In this document: positions 39,030 through 46,580 of the stretch, in pieces | How positions within the stretch are numbered: position 1 is the stretch's first letter | Layout: every line of letters begins with the position of its first letter | Source: Hoyosella subflava DQS3-9A1 | Lineage (GTDB): Bacteria > Actinomycetota > Actinomycetes > Mycobacteriales > Mycobacteriaceae | DNA: 64,000 bases | Direction of reading: 5' to 3' | Assembly: GCF_000214175.1 (NCBI RefSeq) | Contig: NC_015564.1 | Coordinates: 1,364,001-1,428,000, forward strand | Notes under the pieces: model-generated | What the model was told of the DNA's origin: nothing | Databases searched by the model: none | The model's input: the letters and a program-made list of their open reading frames with translations, nothing else | Translations under genes and position numbers: made by a program

Positions 39030-39162
39030 CCCGATACTTCACCCGAGATGGTGGCATTGGTCGCAACCGGCAGCGGAAGAGACAAAGCCCACTCGTAGAG
39101 AGATGCTGCGGCGCTTCATCTGCCGACGATTCTGCTGCGCAACGAACACCTTTGGAGTCACA

Positions 39163-40116
39163 ATGAAACGCTTCGCACGTAACTCGGTGCTTGTCGCTGC
39201 CTGCGCGGTTGCCGTAACCGGCTTCACAGGCATGAGCGCACACCTGACGAGCAGCGAAGGAAACACGGCTGCAACTGCACATGGTGACTCGATCGTTCCC
39301 GCGCTGAGCAGTTCCACTATCGATGGCAGTTCACACGGCTCGTCTGGCTCACACGGCTCGTCTGGCTCACATGGCTCTTCCGGGTCGCACGGCTCTTCCG
39401 GGTCACCAGGTTCATTGGTCGGCGGCCTGGGCTCCCTTGCCGCACTCGGTTCATTGGGCCCGCATGGCTCGTCCTGTGGCGGATGTGTGGGCCCGACTGG
39501 CCCGACTGGCCCGACTGGCCCGGCCGGTGAGACTGGTCCGGCCGGTGAGACGGGGCCGACGGGTCCGCAGGGTGAGCAGGGTGTTCAGGGTGAGACCGGA
39601 CCCGCGGGTGCTACCGGCGCTGCGGGTGCTACCGGTGCGACGGGGCCGACGGGTCCGCAGGGTGAGCAGGGTGTTCAGGGTGAGACCGGACCAGCAGGTG
39701 CTACCGGTGCCACGGGTGTTACCGGTGACATGGGGCCGACGGGTCCGCAGGGTGAGCAGGGTGTTCAGGGTGAGACCGGACCAGCAGGTGCTACCGGTGC
39801 CACGGGTGCTACCGGTGAGACGGGGCCGACGGGTCCACAGGGTGACGATGCTGTCGTAGAAGCCGCCGTGCTCACTACGGGGTCCGATGGACGGGTGACG
39901 CTCAACTATCCTGCGATGGCTACGCCTCCTGTAGTGCAGGGCACTGCCGTGGGCACCACGCGGTACGTCGTGGTGGCCGAATCGGTGACTGCGACCCAAG
40001 CGGTCCTACGGGTGTGGGAGACATTCGGCCTGACGGTTCTCTCGGTCAACGTGCTAGGTGGGTGGGCCCCCGTTGGGAGCGGAGTGCAGGTCCACGTCAC
40101 TGCGACCCAGCCGTAG
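39163..40116 (+). CDS. Secreted collagen-like protein (Gly-X-Y repeats)
   Basis: The 317-residue product has a Sec signal peptide (basic MKRFAR, then a hydrophobic stretch to about 27). A Ser/Gly/His region built of GSSGSH hexapeptide repeats follows (about 60-85). C105-G-G-C108 comes next, then 40 uninterrupted Gly-X-Y triplets (110-229). A C-terminal domain of about 88 residues ends in VTATQP. Three copies of a 30-residue unit starting [20 protein letters not shown] come from 90-base DNA repeats at 39553, 39643 and 39733. Bacterial collagen-like proteins form triple helices on the surface. The tail resembles phage-fibre-type trimerising domains, an inference. The ATG at 39163 has GGAG upstream. 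Confidence 0.8.
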   Translation: MKRFARNSVLVAACAVAVTGFTGMSAHLTSSEGNTAATAHGDSIVPALSSSTIDGSSHGSSGSHGSSGSHGSSGSHGSSGSPGSLVGGLGSLAALGSLGPHGSSCGGCVGPTGPTGPTGPAGETGPAGETGPTGPQGEQGVQGETGPAGATGAAGATGATGPTGPQGEQGVQGETGPAGATGATGVTGDMGPTGPQGEQGVQGETGPAGATGATGATGETGPTGPQGDDAVVEAAVLTTGSDGRVTLNYPAMATPPVVQGTAVGTTRYVVVAESVTATQAVLRVWETFGLTVLSVNVLGGWAPVGSGVQVHVTATQP

Positions 40117-40419
40117 GCTGCACTATGGAGACAACCAGATGCTATGAATTGATCTCAACCTGCCTCGGGTCTTCATTGGTTGCCAGAGTCCGTTTCATTG
40201 GAATGTTCCTGGGGTGAAGTGGTTCGGCCATTAATTGCGTTCTCGCAACGGATTTGGCCGCGCCGATGCCGGCAACGAGCATCCTGTGCTCAGGTTGCAG
40301 CGTTTTCACCAGCGTACCCAGCAGTAGTAGTCGAGCATTGCCGAGTACCTACTTGCGGAAATTGGAAGTCAAAGTCAACGGAGGTTCAAACTCAAGGTGG
40401 CTACAGCCAAGAGCGCGAC
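40117..40419. other. Noncoding gap between collagen-like gene and esterase-family gene
   Basis: The 303-base stretch is less GC-rich than its neighbours. It contains only a small hairpin, TTGCG-TTCT-CGCAA, near 40237-40250 and no clear terminator, promoter or small gene. The open frame that continues upstream from the next gene lacks family similarity here. Confidence 0.4.
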
Positions 40420-41703
40420 ATGACGTCTCGAACCTTCTTGCAGGACGGCTGCTGGGGACTTACGGACGACGACGGGACCATTGCTACCTTCAGCAGGTTC
40501 CTCGATTCGCTGCCGACTAGACCGAGATTGCTCGGTTTCGGGGAATGTATGCACGAGGAGGAAGGCCTGCCTCGCCTCCGGAATCAGTTGTTTCAGCACC
40601 TCGTGGAGCATGAGGGGTATCGTTCAGTTGCCCTTGAGAGTGATTGTCTTGCAGGGCTTCTGACGGACAGTTACGTTGTGCATGGAACCGGGTCACTGGA
40701 TGAGGCGATGGAGCACGGTTTCAGCCACGGCTTTGGTGATTCCCCGGCAAATCGGGCACTCGTCCAGTGGATGCGCGAGTATAACCGCGATCGTCCATTG
40801 CGGGACCGTCTGCGGTTCTTTGGATTTGATGCCCCCGTTGAGATGACGGGCGGAGACAGTCCGAGGCTAGTACTAAGCGGGCTCTACCACCTATTGGCTG
40901 ACCACGTGGACTCCGCATTGCTTCCATGCTCACATGAAGAATTGGACCTGACTATCGGCGAGGATGATCGATGGACCAATCCTGCAGCAGCGCTTGATTC
41001 TTCGCTTTCCGTGGGAACCTCACCGGACGCGCGGACGCTCCGGCTGATCACCGATGATCTCGTTGCGCTGTTGTATTCGGAATCTCCGCACCTGGCTGCG
41101 ACACTGTCAGCCGATGAGTGGTGGCGAGCGCGACTCTATGGCCGCACAGCGGTCGGGCTGCTGCGCTACCACGCGGCGGTCGCGGATTCGTCTGCGGCGC
41201 GCGTTGCCCGTCTTCTCGGTTTGAGGGACGAGCTGATGGCGAGCAACCTCAATGCGATTGTCGAGCACGAGTCGCGGCGCGGTCCGGCGCTCGTTTTTGC
41301 TCACAACAGGCACTTGCAGAAATACAAGAGCCGCTGGCGCTTCAACGGGCAAGACCTGGAGTGGTGGAGCGCGGGCGCGATCGCTGATGTTCAGCTCGGT
41401 GACCACTACGCTTTCGTGGCCTCAGCGTTCGGAGCTGCACCGCACCAGGGCGTGCACAGGGCTCCCGAGGACACCCTGGAAGGGCTACTTGCCGCGAATC
41501 TTCCGGAGGGCCGATGCATCATCAACTCCGAGAAGCTCCAGGCCGCCCTTCCCGAGGTGGATGGGCAGAGACCCGTACTGCGAACTGAGACGTCGAAGAA
41601 CTACAGCTACTTTGCGCTCGACCCCGCTTACCTGCATAAAACCGATGGGGTCATCTTCATCAAAGAACTGGCAGATGCGCCGGATGCCGGAAATTCCGGG
41701 TAA
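40420..41703 (+). CDS. Erythromycin esterase-family protein
   Basis: The 427-residue protein belongs to the Erythro_esteras family. That fold has a Glu/His-dependent hydrolase site, known from EreA/EreB, which open macrolide lactones. The N-terminus has LLGFGECMHEEEGLPRLRNQ in part and YRSVALESD, the counterparts of the GEATHG and ALExD motifs. WMREYN and ALVFAHNRHLQKYK follow. The first motif is GECMHE, unlike the classical GE(A/S)xHG, so macrolide hydrolysis cannot be assumed. The ATG at 40420 gives the family length; its ribosome site is weak. Codons are less GC-rich than in the cell-wall genes. Confidence 0.78.
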   Translation: MTSRTFLQDGCWGLTDDDGTIATFSRFLDSLPTRPRLLGFGECMHEEEGLPRLRNQLFQHLVEHEGYRSVALESDCLAGLLTDSYVVHGTGSLDEAMEHGFSHGFGDSPANRALVQWMREYNRDRPLRDRLRFFGFDAPVEMTGGDSPRLVLSGLYHLLADHVDSALLPCSHEELDLTIGEDDRWTNPAAALDSSLSVGTSPDARTLRLITDDLVALLYSESPHLAATLSADEWWRARLYGRTAVGLLRYHAAVADSSAARVARLLGLRDELMASNLNAIVEHESRRGPALVFAHNRHLQKYKSRWRFNGQDLEWWSAGAIADVQLGDHYAFVASAFGAAPHQGVHRAPEDTLEGLLAANLPEGRCIINSEKLQAALPEVDGQRPVLRTETSKNYSYFALDPAYLHKTDGVIFIKELADAPDAGNSG

Positions 41704-41749
41704 GCTGGTCTCGCCGGGACTATTCAGGTTCCCAATCGAAGGACGGTTC

Positions 41750-41884
41750 ATGTCCGACAAATCCCCTCGTCAGACGATGACGAAGAAATCTGGCAAATCG
41801 CTTAAGGAAAAACGTGCGGTGAAGCGTGCCAAGTCGGGGTCTGACGGTCCGGCTGAGCCTACTGCCGCTCTGAAGAAGCGCTGA
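41750..41884 (+). CDS. Small basic conserved protein (44 residues)
   Basis: The ORF encodes a lysine/arginine-rich peptide starting MSDKSPRQTMTKKSGKSLKE and ending TAALKKR. Very short proteins with the pattern SPR...KKSGKS(I/L)KEKRA occur in many actinobacteria, from memory, and have no known function. GAAGGA lies about 7 bases upstream of the ATG. It sits 46 bases after the esterase-family gene and may share its transcript. The charge suggests nucleic-acid or ribosome contact, which is an inference. Confidence 0.75.
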   Translation: MSDKSPRQTMTKKSGKSLKEKRAVKRAKSGSDGPAEPTAALKKR

Positions 41885-41887
41885 TCA

Positions 41888-42127
41888 ATGACAATCAGCT
41901 GGCTGAAGAACGAGTGTGAGTCATCGATAATCGGAAAGCTCGACCGGGACACGTATGCGCAGGCGCAGCGAGTCGTTGCCTCGCATAGTGAGAGCGCGAA
42001 TGACTGCAACTCCTTGCTGACGATGCTCGGGATTCGTGAGTGTCTCGCCATCGACGACAGCGAGACACTGGCCAGCACTACCGTGCCGAGTATCTTGCGA
42101 GATCCGCTGGGTCATGCGCACAGATGA
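41888..42127 (+). CDS. Doubtful 79-residue ORF
   Basis: An ATG three bases after the previous stop opens 79 codons, rich in polar residues and with no family I recognise. Against it, the frame runs through a strong hairpin (42039-42069) that looks like the terminator of the upstream genes. It also overlaps the 3' end of the convergent hydrolase gene by 50 bases. No ribosome site is visible apart from the preceding coding sequence. It is listed only because of the close spacing. Confidence 0.2.
   Translation: MTISWLKNECESSIIGKLDRDTYAQAQRVVASHSESANDCNSLLTMLGIRECLAIDDSETLASTTVPSILRDPLGHAHR
42039..42069. terminator. Hairpin downstream of the 44-residue gene
   Basis: AGTGTCTCG (42039-42047) pairs perfectly with CGAGACACT (42061-42069) over a 13-base loop. 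It lies 154 bases after the small basic gene and 9 bases before the end of the convergent gene, so it could stop transcription from both sides. Confidence 0.5.
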
Positions 42128-42881
42128 CGTCCACGGCATCGTAGCGCGCCACTTCACGTAATCGCGCGAGGTTGTTCAGCCTCGCGCTTTTGCTGGTTTG
42201 AAGGACTGACTCCATTGCTGCGAAAACACGCGGGTGTGATGGAGGGGTCCCAATCTCGGTGTGAGAGTAGTAGCTGTCTCCTGCGTGAAGGAGCCATCGC
42301 GCCGGGCCCTGCGGCGCAGTGTTTATCGCGACGCCACAATGGCCACGCGTGTGCCCCTCGAGGGGCACATACAGAATCTGCTCAGGCAGGCCGGGAATAT
42401 CGCGTACGGCGTCGAAACCGAACCATCGTGTACCGAATTCGCTGTGTTCGACCCACCGTGGCTTGTGATCGAAGGTGGCGCGGGAGTACCGGCGCCGCTC
42501 GATCACGCTGGAGGGGTTCCTCGCCGCGCGCAGCTCGGCGGCGCTGATATGCACGTTCGCCTCAGGGAAGTCACGCAACCCACCGGCATGGTCGAAGTCG
42601 AGGTGGGTCAGCAGAATGTGTCGCACATCTTTGGCGCTGTAGCCGAGCTTCTCGACCTGCGATACTGCGGTTTCGTCAATGGCGAGTTGAGGGCGGAGCG
42701 TGTAGCTGATCGGGAATCTCATAGTGGTCTTGGGTTCCGTCACATCTGCTCGGCCGAGCCCGCTGTCGACAAGTACCAGGCCGGATGTCTCCGTTTCGAT
42801 GAGGAGGCAGTGCGTCACGAACTTCTTACGCATCCCGAGTGGTGCGAACGTTCCGCAATTGAGGTGATGGACGCGCATCAC
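42078..42881 (-). CDS. Metallo-beta-lactamase-fold hydrolase (lactonase-like)
   Basis: The 267-residue protein has the MBL metal motif H93-L-D-F-D-H98 in ILLTHLDFDHAGGL, a later GHTRGHCGV element and the metal aspartate in LHAGDSYYS. The layout resembles N-acyl-homoserine lactonase-like and related lactone hydrolases. It is the last of four genes that overlap by 4 bases each, after a monooxygenase and a dehydrogenase, so lactone opening is a reasonable but unproven role. The start is a GTG (42881) or the ATG directly after it. Confidence 0.8.
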   Translation of the reverse strand: MMRVHHLNCGTFAPLGMRKKFVTHCLLIETETSGLVLVDSGLGRADVTEPKTTMRFPISYTLRPQLAIDETAVSQVEKLGYSAKDVRHILLTHLDFDHAGGLRDFPEANVHISAAELRAARNPSSVIERRRYSRATFDHKPRWVEHSEFGTRWFGFDAVRDIPGLPEQILYVPLEGHTRGHCGVAINTAPQGPARWLLHAGDSYYSHTEIGTPPSHPRVFAAMESVLQTSKSARLNNLARLREVARYDAVDVICAHDPADLARYSAR

Positions 42882-43732
42882 GACTCCGTGTTCGCGATGC
42901 GCGCCACGCGTTGGTCGTATGCCCCGCGCACCCCATGATCGACTCCCGTCAGCGCACGTCTTGCGCCGATGACTGTCCGGAGAACCGAGGTCAGGCGTTC
43001 CGGCGCGACTGCGAGTGCGACGTCCGCAGGACTGAGGTAGCGGGGCACCGCGATCTCAGCCTGGCGAGTGGTGCAAGTCCGCAGGATTGCGCGGGCGACG
43101 TCTACAGCGTCAACCGTTGGCAGGCCATGTCCGAGCTGCACACCCGACGAGAGTTCGGTGCGCACTGCCGACGGAAGCACGGTGCTCACGCTCACCCCGT
43201 GGTCAGCGAATTCAAGCCGTGCAGCGGCGGAAAGGCCGACCGCAGCGAACTTGCTCGCGTTGTACGCGACCATCCCGTGGACCGGGATTTTCCCTGCCAG
43301 TGAGGCGACATTGACGATGTGTCCCTGCCCGCGTTCCACCATCTGCGGGCCGAATACGCGCATGCCATGCATGGGGCCACGGACGTTGATGTCCATGGTC
43401 GCGTCGATGGTCTGGTCGGTTTCGTCGAGAAGCGCGGCGAGCGGCATGATGCCAGCATTGTTGACGAGGATGTCGACGGTACCGACTTTATTGGCGAGTT
43501 CGTCCCAAGCCCGCCGGGACCGCACATCGAGCCGGTGCGCTGACGCGTCCGGTCCGATCTCTGCGGCGGCTTCTTCAGCAGCGTCGAGATCGACGTCTGT
43601 GACGAGAACGCGCGCGCCGTGCTGTGCGAACAATGCAGCGGTGGCGCGGCCGATACCTCGGCCGGATCCCGTGACGAGCACGGTCGAAAGTGCGAGTGTC
43701 AGTGAGGGGTAAGGGGAGCGGAATATGCTCAT
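42878..43732 (-). CDS. Short-chain dehydrogenase/reductase
   Basis: The 284-residue protein is a classical SDR: cofactor motif T21-GSGRGIG28, N91-N-A-G94, active-site serine in NVASLAG (about 144) and Y157-N-A-S-K161. The dinucleotide site with LVTDVDLD after beta-2 suggests NAD(H). The ATG at 43732 overlaps the upstream monooxygenase stop; a longer open frame to 43873 lies inside that gene. It is likely an alcohol/ketone oxidoreductase of the operon pathway; the substrate is unknown. Confidence 0.88.
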   Translation of the reverse strand: MSIFRSPYPSLTLALSTVLVTGSGRGIGRATAALFAQHGARVLVTDVDLDAAEEAAAEIGPDASAHRLDVRSRRAWDELANKVGTVDILVNNAGIMPLAALLDETDQTIDATMDINVRGPMHGMRVFGPQMVERGQGHIVNVASLAGKIPVHGMVAYNASKFAAVGLSAAARLEFADHGVSVSTVLPSAVRTELSSGVQLGHGLPTVDAVDVARAILRTCTTRQAEIAVPRYLSPADVALAVAPERLTSVLRTVIGARRALTGVDHGVRGAYDQRVARIANTES

Positions 43733-45204
43733 GCGGGGGCCTTCGCGGTGTCGGTCTCGGTGTGGCTGTACGCGGCGGGGTCGAACCCGTCGAGGCGGTC
43801 GAGCATCCGTTTGGTGGACCAGGGCCAGCTGAAGCTGTTCCGACCGTTGACGTCCAGGTAGTAACTGTGGCACCCACCCGCGTTGTAGACGGTGCTGCCT
43901 AGCGCATCCTGCACCTCGGCGTTGAATGCGTCTTGAACCTCACGGCGCGGCGCGATAGGTGCCCAGTTGGTGTCTTGGAGGTGGCTTACGGCCTGACCTA
44001 AATAGTTCAGCTGAGCCTCGAGAATCATGAACGCGGACGTGTGCCCCGTACCGAGAGCTGGTCCGAGTAATACGAATGCATTGGGAAATCCGGCGATTGC
44101 TGTGCCGAGATACGCCTGCGGGCTGCCCTTCCAGTGGTCGTCTAGGCTGCGTCCGTCGCCGTCGAATACTCGGGAACCGACGGGCATATCGAGGATATGG
44201 AAACCGGTCCCGAAGATGATGGCGTCCACCTCCCGTTCCTGGCCGTCGGCGCCGACGACGGTGTTGCCGCGAACTTCGGTGACCGCATTCGGGTGCACTT
44301 CGACGTTCGGCTGTGTCAGCGCTGGGTAATACGTGTTCGACATCAGCAGCCGCTTGCACCCGAGCGTGTAGTCGGGTGTCAGCATCGCGCGCAGTTTTTT
44401 ATTCCGCACTTGCCGGAACAGATGAGCGCGACCGGTCTGCTGAACCAGTCGAAGGATCCATGGGTTGCGGAAACCTACACCGAGGCTCTCAAGGAGAACG
44501 TACTCAAGACGCCGCAATCCGCTGTAAACACCAGGCACTGTGCGCATCGCCCACGACTCAGCCTCGGGCATCGCATGGTCAGGTTTCGGCAGCACCCACT
44601 GCGCGGTGCGCTGGTAAACGTGGAGTTCGCTGACTAGCGGCTGAATTTCGGGGACGAATTGAACAGCGGAGGCACCCGTCCCCACGACAGCGACGCGTTT
44701 GCCGGTCAAGTCGTACGAGTGGTTCCATCTGGATGAATGGAACACTTCGCCACCGAAGCCTGCGAGACCAGGGATATCCGGAATGAGTGGCTCATTCCAC
44801 GGCCCGGCCGCCGCGATCACTGCCCGTGCGGTGAAGGAACCCTGAGTGGTGTCAATGTCCCAACGCTGTGTGCGCGGATTCCACTGGGCCCTAGTAACTT
44901 CCGTCTTGAACTGGACTCTCTCCGGGACACCGAATTCGGTGGCTGTGCGCTCGATGTACTCGCGGATCTCAGGCTGTCCGGCGAAGACGCGGGACCAGTC
45001 TGGGTTCGGCGCGAACGAGTACGAGTAGAGGCGCGAGGGAACATCGCACGCGCACCCGGGGTACGTGTTATCTCGCCATGTGCCCCCGAGTGTGTCGCCT
45101 TTCTCGAGTACGGCGAAGTTCGCTATGCCTTTGCGGGCGAGCGTGATTGCGGCACCGATGCCAGAGATCCCCGCCCCAATGATGACTACGTCGTAGTGGG
45201 TCAT
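43729..45204 (-). CDS. Flavin-containing monooxygenase, Baeyer-Villiger type
   Basis: The 491-residue FAD/NADPH enzyme has GAGISG at 10-15 for FAD, the Baeyer-Villiger fingerprint F150-x-G-xxx-H156-xxx-W160 and the NADPH loop GTGASA at 175-180. GTWRDNTYPGCACDVPSRLYS in part is typical of class B monooxygenases such as cyclohexanone or EthA-like enzymes. Such enzymes insert oxygen next to a carbonyl, giving an ester or lactone. It overlaps the patatin gene upstream and the SDR gene downstream by 4 bases each. Confidence 0.9.
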   Translation of the reverse strand: MTHYDVVIIGAGISGIGAAITLARKGIANFAVLEKGDTLGGTWRDNTYPGCACDVPSRLYSYSFAPNPDWSRVFAGQPEIREYIERTATEFGVPERVQFKTEVTRAQWNPRTQRWDIDTTQGSFTARAVIAAAGPWNEPLIPDIPGLAGFGGEVFHSSRWNHSYDLTGKRVAVVGTGASAVQFVPEIQPLVSELHVYQRTAQWVLPKPDHAMPEAESWAMRTVPGVYSGLRRLEYVLLESLGVGFRNPWILRLVQQTGRAHLFRQVRNKKLRAMLTPDYTLGCKRLLMSNTYYPALTQPNVEVHPNAVTEVRGNTVVGADGQEREVDAIIFGTGFHILDMPVGSRVFDGDGRSLDDHWKGSPQAYLGTAIAGFPNAFVLLGPALGTGHTSAFMILEAQLNYLGQAVSHLQDTNWAPIAPRREVQDAFNAEVQDALGSTVYNAGGCHSYYLDVNGRNSFSWPWSTKRMLDRLDGFDPAAYSHTETDTAKAPA

Positions 45205-46139
45205 GCCAGAACACCTGCCTTCGCTTCGAGTGCGGCACGGGTGCTGCGCAGCGCGTGCTCAAATGTGGCTAGACGGCGCCGGCCATCCATGAAGTTCGGT
45301 CCCATTACGTGGAGGTCCGCTGCGCTGGCGTCAACTCTGAGCACCCGAATTCCTTGTGATTCCGCAAGTGCGATTTCCTGATCGAGCCGGGCGCTCATCG
45401 CATTTCGCAGTACAGCGCGTTCGATGATGTGTGCTCCCCGAGCGGGTATTCGGCCGGTGGACGCCATCGGCGCGAGAACTACGAGTTCCTCGAGGCCCTG
45501 GTTCAGTGCGAGGTCTACCGACGCCGTTGAGACTGTCCCGCCGTCGAGGTAGCGTCGACCGCCAATCTGCACAGGAGGGAACCACCCAGGGATGGCCCAT
45601 GACGCACGCAGAGCGTCGCTGATCGATGCGTGCGGAGCGGGAGGTGAGCCGAACGCGACCCGTGCGCCCGTTTCTGAGTCGGCAGCCACCAGCCATGTTG
45701 CTGAGTGCGGGACCCAGTTGTGGCCGTCAGTGAGTCTGTTTGCGAGTTTCGTCAGCCAGGCCGCGTTCCCGCGGCCACGGGGGAGCAGGCCAGCCGATCT
45801 CGTCACTCCGTTCGCTTTCCTGAGAAGGGAAGGGGAACCGAGTGCAGGAGCTGGGAGTGGCGGAAATCGGCCCGGCGCCGCCGCGAGATGGTTGACGAGA
45901 GCGGGGTGCCGCGCGGTGCCGAGCTGCATCGAGACCAGCTCGTCGACGCTGACGCCGCCGCCAAGCATCGTCACCAGTTCCGCCCCGGCGGAGGTGCCCA
46001 TGAGGAGTTCCGCGTCACGTGGATCCCAGTTGAGGACGTCGCGCACTGCGACGAGGGCGGCAACTATCCAGGCAGCTCCTAGGGTGCCGCCGCAGCCAAT
46101 GATCAGACCGCGACGCTGCAATCTTTCAGATACTGTCAT
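45201..46139 (-). CDS. Patatin-like phospholipase/esterase
   Basis: The 312-residue protein has the patatin catalytic dyad. The nucleophile is S50 in GTSAG (48-52), the aspartate is D199 in YLDGGTVS, and CGGTLGAAW provides the oxyanion-hole glycines. Patatins hydrolyse acyl esters. The ATG at 46139 is preferred: TAGTCT ends 7 bases before it on the minus strand, which suggests a leaderless mRNA. A start 30 codons upstream (46229) would add a Cys/His-rich stretch without similarity. It leads the four-gene operon. Confidence 0.85.
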   Translation of the reverse strand: MTVSERLQRRGLIIGCGGTLGAAWIVAALVAVRDVLNWDPRDAELLMGTSAGAELVTMLGGGVSVDELVSMQLGTARHPALVNHLAAAPGRFPPLPAPALGSPSLLRKANGVTRSAGLLPRGRGNAAWLTKLANRLTDGHNWVPHSATWLVAADSETGARVAFGSPPAPHASISDALRASWAIPGWFPPVQIGGRRYLDGGTVSTASVDLALNQGLEELVVLAPMASTGRIPARGAHIIERAVLRNAMSARLDQEIALAESQGIRVLRVDASAADLHVMGPNFMDGRRRLATFEHALRSTRAALEAKAGVLA

Positions 46140-46228
46140 AATTCGAAGACTAGCGGTATCTGGAGCATATGGGAAGCATGACTTGTGTCCGATGCCCGTC
46201 ACGCACCAGTGCCGTAGAGTGAGTGTCA

Positions 46229-46465
46229 ATGGCTGATTTCCAGCCGTTCTCGCAGTTCACCGATTCTGAGTTGATGACATTCAGCGACTCGTCTGGTTCT
46301 GCGGCAAACCGAGGAGTAATACCCGTGAATCATTATCCAGAATTCCTCGCGGCGAAGTCCGAGTCCACCAAGGGTGACGAAAAAGCCAGCGAGCAGCAGG
46401 AAACCTCAGAGCCGACAGCCGAGGACCGCTCCCACGACTACACCGGCCTCTTCTCCGAACGCTGA
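46229..46465 (+). CDS. Small acidic hypothetical protein
   Basis: This 78-residue ORF begins MADFQPFSQFTDSELMTFSD and is rich in Ser, Glu and Asp, with no membrane segment and no recognised domain. It diverges from the patatin gene with 89 bases between the starts. TAGAGT lies 8 bases before the ATG, so a leaderless transcript is possible. Internal starts at MTFSD or VNHYPEF are alternatives. It looks intrinsically disordered. Whether it is translated is not certain. Confidence 0.45.
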   Translation: MADFQPFSQFTDSELMTFSDSSGSAANRGVIPVNHYPEFLAAKSESTKGDEKASEQQETSEPTAEDRSHDYTGLFSER

Positions 46466-46511
46466 GGCGCATCGCGTTTCTGTAGACCTCTGTGCCCGCA
46501 TCGCGCGACGC

Positions 46512-46517
46512 TATACT
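46512..46517 (+). promoter_or_regulatory. Candidate -10 element of the DUF418 gene
   Basis: TATACT (46512-46517) is close to the sigma-A -10 consensus and stands out in GC-rich DNA, 64 bases before the gene start. No good -35 hexamer was seen at 16-18 bases upstream; mycobacterial promoters often lack one. Confidence 0.5.
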
Positions 46518-46580
46518 TCGCGAGAACGAAACACCGAGTGACTATTAGAACGATGATGCGACTGTGCTGGAGGAACTCTG

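Noticed and set aside
39553-39840. 90-base tandem repeats that could be taken for a CRISPR-like array
   Set aside because: The repeats are in frame and code for Gly-X-Y triplets; there are no variable spacers and no cas genes.
40420-41703. Calling the esterase-family gene a macrolide resistance gene
   Set aside because: Only family membership is visible, and the first active-site motif differs from EreA/EreB.
43733-43873. N-terminal extension of the SDR frame
   Set aside because: The extra 47 residues are basic and unlike SDRs and lie within the monooxygenase gene; the ATG at 43732 gives the normal start.
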